Assembly (NCBI GenBank): GCA_902787575.1
Contig: CADAGX010000001.1
Span: 62,001 to 126,000 of the forward strand
Length of the DNA stretch: 64,000 nt
From: an uncultured Bacteroidales bacterium
GTDB taxonomy: Bacteria > Bacteroidota > Bacteroidia > Bacteroidales > Bacteroidaceae
Direction: 5' to 3'
The translations under genes were made by a program, and so were the position numbers. The notes beneath the pieces are model-generated. The model saw only the letters and a program-made list of their open reading frames with translations, did not search any database and had not been told where the DNA came from. Positions 34,171-42,449 of the stretch are shown here, in pieces. The number at the start of each line of letters is the position of its first letter. The stretch's first letter is position 1.

Positions 34171-37100
34171 CTACTTCATCATAACCTTGGCCGAGCGTGT
34201 CTGTCCCTTCACGAGATAGAGCCCGCTCTTCACACGCATGTCGGCAGCGCGACCGTGGAAGACAGCCTGACCGGCTGCATTGTATGCAGTTACGACCTCG
34301 TCGGCTGCGAACTGCATGCCGAGGCGCGAACCCTGAACGAGTTCGATGGCGTTGCTGTCGCCAAAGCCGCAGTACTGCTGGTAGTCGCCGCGGGCCACCT
34401 GCCACTCGAGGATGGGATAGCCGTTGCCAATGGTACCATTGCTGTTCCACGCAGCCCATGCCGAAACGGCATTGCAAAGGGCAGCTTGGTTGGAGCCGTC
34501 GAAGTACTGCACACCCGTCTGCATGGCGTTGGCACCCGTGCTACCAAAGTTGGTGGAGTTCCAAACGACCACATTGTTGTACATGCCGGCAGCTGTCTCA
34601 GTCTGGCGACCAACGATGCCACCCGCATTGGAGCCTGCCACCTCGCCGGCAGCGTAGCTGTTCTGCACGCTGAGTTCGTTGCGCACCTCGCCCACAAGAC
34701 CGCCTGTGTAGGAGGCAGCATCGTCGGCCTTCACATTTACCACAGCATATACGTCGTTAATGCTGACACTGCCGTCTGTTGCACCGGCTACACCACCGGC
34801 CACACCCTGTGCCTCTACGTTGCCTGCGAAGTAGCTGTTCTCTACAGTCGTTGTGCCTGCATATTCAGCAGCACCCAACTGAGCGGCCAGCACGCCGGTG
34901 GCATTGGCAGAGCCTGCCACGTTGGCATTCCAGAAACCTACGTTCTTTACACTTCCTGCCAAGGTGCCGAAGAAACCATTTTCCTCGCTGTTGGCTGCCG
35001 GAGCAAAGCTCTTGATGATATGGTTGCCGCCGTCGATGGCCACATACTTCGTGCCATCCTCGATGGCATTGCCGAAGGAGGTGCTGTTGAGCGGCCACCA
35101 TCCCAGACCGTTCATGTCGAAGTCGGCATCGAACTTGAAGTAAGTGGTCTCGCCAGCCTTCAGACGATCCTGCATAGAGCGCAGTTCGGGCAACGTAGCC
35201 ACGATGTACGGGTCTTCCGACGTACCGGTTCCCTTGGTGTTGAGCAGCGTAGCGGTGACACGCTGGTGATTCATGTCGAATTCGATGAAGTATTCGCCAA
35301 TGGGGCTCACGCGCCACTTGCGGTCCTGACCGCGCACAAGGCTATCGACGGCCACGCCATCCTCCAGCAAGAGCTGGTTCTCATCGCTGCCGTAGCGTGC
35401 CTCGGTCCAGTTGCTACGTGTGGTGGTAGCATAGTTCACTGCATCTTCCGTGGAGCGGGTTGCCAGAATAGTAAATGTTCCGTAGCCCGGCGTGCTGGTG
35501 TCGTTGTAAATATTCACAATGCCCGTATATACACCGTTGCCCACGTGCTGCAGGGGCACAGCCTCATCGTTCACATAGCGGTGTGCAGTGCCCTTCTTGT
35601 CGTAGATGGAGCCAGCCACATAAACCTGGTTGTTCCACTTGTAGTCGAGCGACTCGAAGGTGACTGTGCCGTCGCCTGTCTCGAAGTCCACATCAAGGAC
35701 AGCTTTGAATTCGCCACCCGTCATTTGGAAGTCAGAGCCGCCCTGACGCACCACAAACGTGTCGAAGCCTGGAGTAACGAAGCGAACGGAGCTGTAGTAG
35801 CACCTGTAGTCAGTGCCCATGTGCATGAAGTACATGCCGCCGCGGCCGTTGGCATTCGCGCGGTTCGAGCGGTCTTGCATCTTGAAGGTGCCTTCCCACT
35901 TGCCCTCGGCGTTCTTATACATCGGATAGAGCAGACATTTGTTGTTGGCGTATTCCCAATTTCCGTCTTCGGCGCTCTCATCCGCAAGGTCTCCCTGTAT
36001 CCAGATGACGCCACCGATGAGCGGGCTTTCTTCCATCAGATACTTGTACTGTGCGGCAGCTTCCTCGTCAGACCATACACCGTCCTGCAGATTAATTGTC
36101 AGGTCGTCCACCAGGCTATAGAAGTCCTCGGCCAACTTGTCGTTCGCCTCAGCCGCCATGTCGATAGCGTACTCTGTCAGCTCCAGAATCTTGGCGTAGA
36201 GCAGATAGCTCTCGCGAATGGCAGTGAACTCTGCGTTAATCTTGGTGATGTACGCCATTTTTTCCTCGGCGCTGGCTGCATTCCGACCTGCGTCGATGAG
36301 ATTATGCACGGTGTCTATATGGTCGACAGCAAAGTAGTAATACTTGGCGCTGTACTCGCGCTGGTAAGCCAGCATTTCGATGCGCTGTTCGTACTCGTCG
36401 AACATCTTCGTCATCACTTCCTCGTCGAAGCCGCGATATACCACCTTAAAGCGTCCCCACATGGTCATGCCACTGTCGTACCACGGCGTGCCAGTGTTGC
36501 GGATGCCGACGGTCAGCGTGCTGTCTGTGACGATGCCATATACCTTATTTATATAGCGGCCAGCGCCAAAAGCGATGCTGACAGCCTGACGTTGCTCGGG
36601 CACATATCCAGTTCCCGTATCGAAGTCTATCGAAGAAGTGTTCTCGCCAGCGTGCGGTGTGCCCGGTTCGTTCGGGTCGAAGCGGCAGTTTACGCCGTTG
36701 ATGGCATCGGCATACAGAATCTGACCGGTGTAGATGTTCATTACGGGCGTATAGAAATCGTTTACGTAGAGGTCAGCTGGCACCACGTCCGTGCCATCGT
36801 ATTCGCCCTGTCCGTTGCCGCCAGGACGATAGAAGGCGGGAGTCTCCAGTTCATAGATGCCGTTGGGCAAACCTGTGATGCTTTGCTCCACATAGAATGC
36901 CGTATTCCACGTGCCGGCCACAGGATAAATATCTGTGAAACCGGAGTTGCTGTTGAAGTTGGAGCCGGACTCACCGCGGCGGCTCACTTCTGTGGTCCAT
37001 CCGGCAAAGTTGGTATCCTGATCGAAGCCCGGATTCGTGAGCAGCGACGAGATGTCGGTGCCGGGAGTCGGGTTGGCACGCAGTGCGTTCTCGTAGAGTT

Positions 37101-40100
37101 GCGAGGCAAACTTCACTTCCTCGGCCAGTTCTTCCACGTCGAGGAGTTTTGTCTCCATGATGTACATGAACGTTCCATGCGGATAATTCTCGTCCGACTC
37201 GTCGATATTCTCGTTGAAGTAGTCGTCGAGGAGGTCGGTAAACGGCCCGTGGAGTTCCTCGTTCGTGCTGCGAAGTTCTTTCAGCGCCTCGATGGCTGTC
37301 TCATAGTCTTGGTATGCCAAGTGGCTCAGGCGAATCTGTTCGGGCAGACGTGCCATCTGGTCGGCCACCTCCAGTATTTCCTCGGGCGAGGAAGCGCTGC
37401 TCATCTTCGACTCCACTTCGGCATAAGCCTCCACGAGCGAAGTCTGTGCACTCAGGTCGCTCAGATCCTGAATCTCGGCCACCTGCTGGTTGCGAATCAA
37501 ATCGTAGGAAGCAGCATCGTCGCCCACGTACTCCAAGCGCCAGCGGTCCCAAACCGTCCAGTTGCCTCCTACATACATATTATTATGTACGCCTATGCGC
37601 AACGTGTCGTCCGTCACAGCAAAGTAGAGCGGCTCGTTCCAATAGATTCCCTTGTTGAAATAGATGCTTGCCGTAGTACGCGAGTCGGGCACGTACTGGC
37701 CTGTCGTCTCGTTGTAAGGCTCGGTTTCGCCACGCAGCGGTGTGTACTGACGGCCGTCGGCAATGTCCATGAAGAGACTGGCCACACGTTTTCCGCCCAC
37801 CTCGGCGAAGTATTGGCTGTTGTGCTGCAGCTGGAAATAGTCGGGATTAAGCACGCCCTCAGAGTAATACGTTGCATTGTCCCACGAGGAAGCACGCTGA
37901 TAGCCCTGAACGCGCAGTTTGTACACACCCTTCTGCAGGCCTGTGATGTCCTGATACGTGGTAAAGTCGCCCTGATTCCAGTGCTCTGCCACCTCGGCTT
38001 CCACACCGTAGCGGTTGCCCGTCAAATCTTCCCAACCGCCTGATGTAGCATAGTCGGGATTCGTGATAACTCGCACGAAGGGGTAGTCGGGGTCTTCCTG
38101 ACCGCAATTCTCGCAGAAGCCGTCCTTGAATTCGTGTGGCGGTATCACCACGTCTCCATTGTTGGAATAGGTGGCACTCTCGGCGTCGAACGTGCCGTCG
38201 CACAGGTATTCCACTACGGGATACACCCGCCCGTGGTCGGCAAAGAAGACGGGATGTGCGTCGGGGTCGCTTCCGTTGTCGAGATTCTGACGCCAGATAA
38301 TTTCCTTCTGGTCACCGTTCAGGCGGTAAGCCAGTGCGCCCGTCTCGGCATCCTCGAGTTCGATGTGATTGCCCTGTGTGCCAAACACGCCATAGCAGTT
38401 GGTAAGCGTCAGGTTGCCGCTCCAGCGCAGGAGATACTTTTCGTCGTTCTCCGTTCCCGAGCACGAACCGATGCTCCAGCAGTTGCTGATGCGTGCGCCG
38501 TTGTTGCCCACCCAGCCGGAGATGGAGCCGCTCTCAGTCGTACCGAGCACGACGCCCGTAACGTAGCAGTTCTCCATGACGATGGTGGCGTTGCTACCAT
38601 TGTTGGCACCCAAGATGCCACCGCCATTCTTTGAGAAGGCTTCTACGTAACCTTCCATGCCGAGGTATCGCAGCGACACCGTGCCAGCCACGCGGGCACC
38701 TCCCACAAGGCCGACTCCCACACCGCCACGTATGTAGCAAGTCTCGTCGAGCACCAGATTCTCCACCGTGGCGCCACCATTCACCAGACCGATGAAGCCG
38801 ACAAAGTCGGACGTACTGTCAACGTAGAGATTGCTGATGGTGTGGAACCCGCCGTCGAACGTGCCAATAAAAGGATAAGTCGTGTTACCTATCGGAATGA
38901 AGGTCTCCTCGTAGCCCGTCATGTCGATGTCAGCCACAAGGCGAGCGTTCCACTGGCGGAAACCATACTCGCTGACAGCCTTTGCGAACCAGCAGAGTTC
39001 CTTGGCGTTGTTTATCAGATAGAAACCGTCGGTCTGCGTCAGGTAGTCGGTCTGTATGTTGCCGCAAACAGTGCAGAAGCCGTCCTCAAACTGGTGAGGC
39101 GGTGTGCTGCCATTCGGCGAGTTGGAGTAGGTGACATCGTCGCCCAGAGGTTCGCCGTCGCAGCGCAGAGCGCCGTTGCGATACACCTGTCCGTGATTGG
39201 AGAAAGGCACAGGATAGGCATCCGGCGTGCCAGAGAGATTCTGGAACCAGCCGACGATGCTCTGGTTGCCGTTCAGCAGATAGCAGAACTCGCCAGTGGG
39301 AATCGTAGCAACGTCCTCGATGTGTGTGCCCTGCGTGCCGTTGAGCGAGTAGCAATTATTCACACTTCCGGCGTCGAGACGCACAATGTAGCGGTCGTCG
39401 GCCTGTATGCCTTCCACCGTGGCGATGCTCCACGAGTTGCTTACGCTGCCGTTCTTGATCCAAGCGGACAGGCCTGCACTCTCGTGGCTACCACGGATGG
39501 AGCCGGTGCTATAGGTGTAGTTGATGATGGGTGTAGCCAACGAATTGACCGTACAGCCCAAGATGCCGGCTGCGTTGGGACCGCTGGCCGTGACGTTGCC
39601 CTCGTTGCCAAGATTCGTCAGACGGATGGTGCCACTGCCACGGATACCGCCCACCAAACCGACATAGCTGCCGCCGCTGATGGAGCAGGTGGAGTCGAGG
39701 CGCAGATTCTTGATGTCAGCATCCGAGCCAACCGTACCGAAGAGGCCAGTAAAGTTCTCGCCGCTGTTGATTGTCAGATTGCTGATGGTATGGAACTGGC
39801 CGTCGAACGTGCCACGATAGCGGTGTCCCTCGTCGTGACCACCGATGCAGCGGAAGTCGCCTACGCCATTCATATCGATGTCGGCCGTCAGTCGAGCGTT
39901 GGCCGTCTCGTAGCCGCCGTAGCTTACCAGCACGGAGAACCACGAAAGTTGCTCGGCAGTGGCAATCTCATAGAATCCGTCGGCTGCCGGAGTCATGTAG
40001 TCGAGTTGTGGCATTCCGCACACGCTGCAAACGCCGTTTACGTAGTTGTGCGGTGTCAGGCTCTGCGCGGTGTTGGTGTACTCCACACCTTCGCCAGGTG

Positions 40101-41016
40101 TGCCGGCACAGGCACTGTAGCCTTGCGCGTACACGCGCGCGCTATTATTCTTAAAAGGTAAGGGATAGGCGTCCACGCCGATGGTCTGATACCACTGTAC
40201 GTCGCTCTGGTTGGCATTCAGTCGGAAGCAGAGTTCGCCGCTTGCCACCTGTGCCGAGTCTATCTTTACCTCGCCTTGGTTGTTGAGGTTTCCCAACTGG
40301 TTGACGTAGTAAACGTTCTGCAGATGGATGTAGCTGGGGTTACGGGCAATGGTGTAGCTGCTGGCGGTGCCTATGTTCAGACGTCCGGCGCTGTAGCAGT
40401 TCTGAATGGTGGTGCTGTAGTAGTTCACCGTCCATCCGACAATTCCTGCGGAATTGGAGGCTTGCGGAGCGTCGATGCTGCCCACGAAGCCGCAATTGAT
40501 TACCATACCGCTGCCACGCACTGCGCCCACCACGCCACCGTGTCCGCTGTCGCCCGACTTGGTGCCGCTCATGGCCACGTCGCTGATGCAATTCATCACT
40601 CTACCTTCCATCAGCACACCTACCACACCGCAGAGGAAGCTGTTCGAGCCGAACATATCGCCGGCCACGCGCAGATTCTTCACCACGCCGCTCAGCGAAT
40701 GGAACGGCGCCGTGTAGGCGGTCGTCAGGTTGTAGTGCACGGTCAGGGTGTGGCCCTGTCCGTCGAAGGTTCCGGCGTAGTGGAGTCCGCTTCCGTAGTT
40801 GCCTACTTGCGCATTCACACCGCTTCCAAGTTCCACATCAGCTGTCATCACAGCGTCGATGGTGTTGTCCTCTTTCACCAGTTCCGTGAAGTCGATCCAG
40901 TCCTGAGCTGTAGCAATCTGATAGGCGTTGCCCACTTTCTCGATTGCCCACGCGTCCTGTGTCAGACCACACAGTGCAAAAACTGTGGCGAGAACGAAGA
41001 AGATGTTTCTTTTCAT
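34171..41016 (-). CDS. Giant GLUG-repeat surface protein with CxxCG modules and sorting-like tail
   Basis: 2281 residues with a signal peptide (FFVLATVFALCGLTQDAWA). The first ~970 residues are three repeats of about 320. Each contains GLUG-type beta-helix blocks (GTFDGQ-HT, NCYS / NSWS / NCWS motifs), an LN-x-x-Q-W block and a small module of the form H-x-F/Y-x-[DN]G-x-C-x-x-CG (near residues 329, 650, 972). Then come two related jelly-roll-like domains ending in WTVWDRWRLEYVGDD and MTMWGRFKVVYRGFDE, a helical stretch, another GLUG region near the C-terminus (FNADFDMN-like, GFFGTLAGSVKNVGF), and a tail (YNAAGQAVFHGR ... SGLYLVKGQTRSAKVMMK). It is surely exported and surface-associated; adhesion or glycan binding is inferred. 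The 5' fragment at 1-648 is a relative. Confidence 0.85.
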   Translation of the reverse strand: MKRNIFFVLATVFALCGLTQDAWAIEKVGNAYQIATAQDWIDFTELVKEDNTIDAVMTADVELGSGVNAQVGNYGSGLHYAGTFDGQGHTLTVHYNLTTAYTAPFHSLSGVVKNLRVAGDMFGSNSFLCGVVGVLMEGRVMNCISDVAMSGTKSGDSGHGGVVGAVRGSGMVINCGFVGSIDAPQASNSAGIVGWTVNYYSTTIQNCYSAGRLNIGTASSYTIARNPSYIHLQNVYYVNQLGNLNNQGEVKIDSAQVASGELCFRLNANQSDVQWYQTIGVDAYPLPFKNNSARVYAQGYSACAGTPGEGVEYTNTAQSLTPHNYVNGVCSVCGMPQLDYMTPAADGFYEIATAEQLSWFSVLVSYGGYETANARLTADIDMNGVGDFRCIGGHDEGHRYRGTFDGQFHTISNLTINSGENFTGLFGTVGSDADIKNLRLDSTCSISGGSYVGLVGGIRGSGTIRLTNLGNEGNVTASGPNAAGILGCTVNSLATPIINYTYSTGSIRGSHESAGLSAWIKNGSVSNSWSIATVEGIQADDRYIVRLDAGSVNNCYSLNGTQGTHIEDVATIPTGEFCYLLNGNQSIVGWFQNLSGTPDAYPVPFSNHGQVYRNGALRCDGEPLGDDVTYSNSPNGSTPPHQFEDGFCTVCGNIQTDYLTQTDGFYLINNAKELCWFAKAVSEYGFRQWNARLVADIDMTGYEETFIPIGNTTYPFIGTFDGGFHTISNLYVDSTSDFVGFIGLVNGGATVENLVLDETCYIRGGVGVGLVGGARVAGTVSLRYLGMEGYVEAFSKNGGGILGANNGSNATIVMENCYVTGVVLGTTESGSISGWVGNNGARISNCWSIGSCSGTENDEKYLLRWSGNLTLTNCYGVFGTQGNHIELEDAETGALAYRLNGDQKEIIWRQNLDNGSDPDAHPVFFADHGRVYPVVEYLCDGTFDAESATYSNNGDVVIPPHEFKDGFCENCGQEDPDYPFVRVITNPDYATSGGWEDLTGNRYGVEAEVAEHWNQGDFTTYQDITGLQKGVYKLRVQGYQRASSWDNATYYSEGVLNPDYFQLQHNSQYFAEVGGKRVASLFMDIADGRQYTPLRGETEPYNETTGQYVPDSRTTASIYFNKGIYWNEPLYFAVTDDTLRIGVHNNMYVGGNWTVWDRWRLEYVGDDAASYDLIRNQQVAEIQDLSDLSAQTSLVEAYAEVESKMSSASSPEEILEVADQMARLPEQIRLSHLAYQDYETAIEALKELRSTNEELHGPFTDLLDDYFNENIDESDENYPHGTFMYIMETKLLDVEELAEEVKFASQLYENALRANPTPGTDISSLLTNPGFDQDTNFAGWTTEVSRRGESGSNFNSNSGFTDIYPVAGTWNTAFYVEQSITGLPNGIYELETPAFYRPGGNGQGEYDGTDVVPADLYVNDFYTPVMNIYTGQILYADAINGVNCRFDPNEPGTPHAGENTSSIDFDTGTGYVPEQRQAVSIAFGAGRYINKVYGIVTDSTLTVGIRNTGTPWYDSGMTMWGRFKVVYRGFDEEVMTKMFDEYEQRIEMLAYQREYSAKYYYFAVDHIDTVHNLIDAGRNAASAEEKMAYITKINAEFTAIRESYLLYAKILELTEYAIDMAAEANDKLAEDFYSLVDDLTINLQDGVWSDEEAAAQYKYLMEESPLIGGVIWIQGDLADESAEDGNWEYANNKCLLYPMYKNAEGKWEGTFKMQDRSNRANANGRGGMYFMHMGTDYRCYYSSVRFVTPGFDTFVVRQGGSDFQMTGGEFKAVLDVDFETGDGTVTFESLDYKWNNQVYVAGSIYDKKGTAHRYVNDEAVPLQHVGNGVYTGIVNIYNDTSTPGYGTFTILATRSTEDAVNYATTTRSNWTEARYGSDENQLLLEDGVAVDSLVRGQDRKWRVSPIGEYFIEFDMNHQRVTATLLNTKGTGTSEDPYIVATLPELRSMQDRLKAGETTYFKFDADFDMNGLGWWPLNSTSFGNAIEDGTKYVAIDGGNHIIKSFAPAANSEENGFFGTLAGSVKNVGFWNANVAGSANATGVLAAQLGAAEYAGTTTVENSYFAGNVEAQGVAGGVAGATDGSVSINDVYAVVNVKADDAASYTGGLVGEVRNELSVQNSYAAGEVAGSNAGGIVGRQTETAAGMYNNVVVWNSTNFGSTGANAMQTGVQYFDGSNQAALCNAVSAWAAWNSNGTIGNGYPILEWQVARGDYQQYCGFGDSNAIELVQGSRLGMQFAADEVVTAYNAAGQAVFHGRAADMRVKSGLYLVKGQTRSAKVMMK

Positions 41017-41082
41017 AAAGTTTTTTCTTTCGTTTAATGTATTTGTTTGTCTCTTATTGCATTAAAAACTATTTGCAGCGTG

Positions 41083-41090
41083 CAAAAATA
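41083..41090 (-). promoter_or_regulatory. -7 element for the giant GLUG gene
   Basis: TATTTTTG on the minus strand, about 66 nt before the start at 41016. A TTG at 41112-41114 lies 21 nt further upstream. Confidence 0.45.
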
Positions 41091-41236
41091 ATAAAAAAAG
41101 TGTATTGTAAACAACAATTCAAGCAAAAAACGAAAGAAACGCCATCGTTTTTTAACTTTTCACGTGCCGCATCTGCATTTTTTTGCTCGCAAACTACGCA
41201 TTTTTTGCTTTCTAAGGAAAAATTTCTACTATTATA

Positions 41237-41269
41237 TTTGTCATTTGCCGCCCAAAAGTGTTACCTTTG
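41237..41269 (+). promoter_or_regulatory. Promoter for the GH105-GH2 operon
   Basis: TTTG (41237-41240), a 21-nt spacer, then TACCTTTG (41262-41269), 33 nt before the ATG at 41303. Confidence 0.55.
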
Positions 41270-41302
41270 TGCAGGAAACGAATCACATAACAGCATCACA
41301 CA

Positions 41303-42412
41303 ATGAAAAAACGCCTTTCAGCTCTGTTCTTTCTCGGGCTCGCCATCTCGCAAATCGGCGTGTCGCAAGAAAAATTCTTCGCGCAGTTTCCAGCGGGCAG
41401 CACGCCGCAGGAAGTGGGACAACGCGTGGCAAAACGATACACCGAGAGCCGCCACGGATTTTGGGGCAACTCGAAGAACATCGGTTATCACGAGGTATGC
41501 ACTTGGAATGGAGCACTGATGTTTGCAAACGCCACGCACGACGAACGCTTGCAACAGCAGCTGCGGGCCCGGCTCGACCGTCTTATCAACGAGGAGCAAG
41601 AGCATTTACCCGGGAAGAACCACGTGGACCTGAACATGTTCGGCTCGCTGCCGCTGATGATGTACGTCACGTTCGGCGAAGAGGCATACCGGACGTTGGG
41701 CCTCACGTATGCCGACACGCAGTGGCAGCTGCCAGCGGACGCCAAAGAGAGCCAGCGACGACTGGCGCGGCAAGGTTACACGTGGCAGACCCGTATGTGG
41801 ATTGACGACATGTACATGATTACCATCGTGCAGGCATGGGCCTACCGCGCTACGGGCGACCGCAAATACATAGACCGCGCGGCACACGAGATGGTGAAGT
41901 ACCTCGACGAGATGCAGCGGCCGAACGGACTTTTCTTCCACGCACCCGACGTGCCCTACTTCTGGGCGCGAGGCAACGGTTGGATGGCCGCAGGCATGAC
42001 AGAGGTGCTGAAGGTGCTGCCCACCGACAGCCCGTATTACAAACGCATTCTGAAGGGCTACCGACGCATGATGAAGAGCCTGCTCCGCCATCGCAACGCA
42101 GAGGGTATCTGGAACCAACTGATAGACCAGCCCGACTTCTGGGCAGAAACGTCGGGCACGGGCATGTTCACCTACGCTTTCATCAGCGGTGTGCGCCACG
42201 GATGGCTCAGCGAGAAGACCTATGGGCCGGCGGCTCGGCAGGCGTGGCTCGAGCTGGTGAAATATATAAATGCCGACGGCGACGTACGCGAGGTATGCAT
42301 CGGCACCAACAAGCTGAACGACTTCAACTACTACCTCGACCGCCCACGCACGACGGGCGACTTCCACGGTCAGGCACCCGTACTCTGGTGTGCTGCCGCA
42401 CTGCTGGAGTAG
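41303..42412 (+). CDS. Glycoside hydrolase family 105 (unsaturated glucuronyl/galacturonyl hydrolase)
   Basis: 369 residues with a signal peptide (LFFLGLAISQIGVSQ). The alpha/alpha-barrel landmarks are present: YHEVCTWNGALMFA, RMWIDDMYM with the catalytic Asp pair 168/169, PYFWARGNGWMAAGM, and GTGMFTYAFISGVRHGWL. Enzymes of this family remove the unsaturated uronic acid left by polysaccharide lyases from rhamnogalacturonan or similar oligosaccharides. No lyase gene is seen nearby, unless the unassigned LamG protein acts as one. It is followed 37 nt later by a GH2 gene, so both are probably transcribed from the promoter at 41237-41269 and act on the same glycan in the periplasm. Confidence 0.9.
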   Translation: MKKRLSALFFLGLAISQIGVSQEKFFAQFPAGSTPQEVGQRVAKRYTESRHGFWGNSKNIGYHEVCTWNGALMFANATHDERLQQQLRARLDRLINEEQEHLPGKNHVDLNMFGSLPLMMYVTFGEEAYRTLGLTYADTQWQLPADAKESQRRLARQGYTWQTRMWIDDMYMITIVQAWAYRATGDRKYIDRAAHEMVKYLDEMQRPNGLFFHAPDVPYFWARGNGWMAAGMTEVLKVLPTDSPYYKRILKGYRRMMKSLLRHRNAEGIWNQLIDQPDFWAETSGTGMFTYAFISGVRHGWLSEKTYGPAARQAWLELVKYINADGDVREVCIGTNKLNDFNYYLDRPRTTGDFHGQAPVLWCAAALLE

Positions 42413-42449
42413 CATCAACCACTGCAAATAATAAGACAAACAGACAGAT

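Noticed and set aside
33502..38043. 1513-codon open frame on the plus strand opposite the giant GLUG gene
   Set aside because: It is antisense to a protein with a signal peptide, repeats and sorting tail. Its residues are rich in H, V, A and R with no domain pattern, as expected from the mirrored codon bias of the minus gene.
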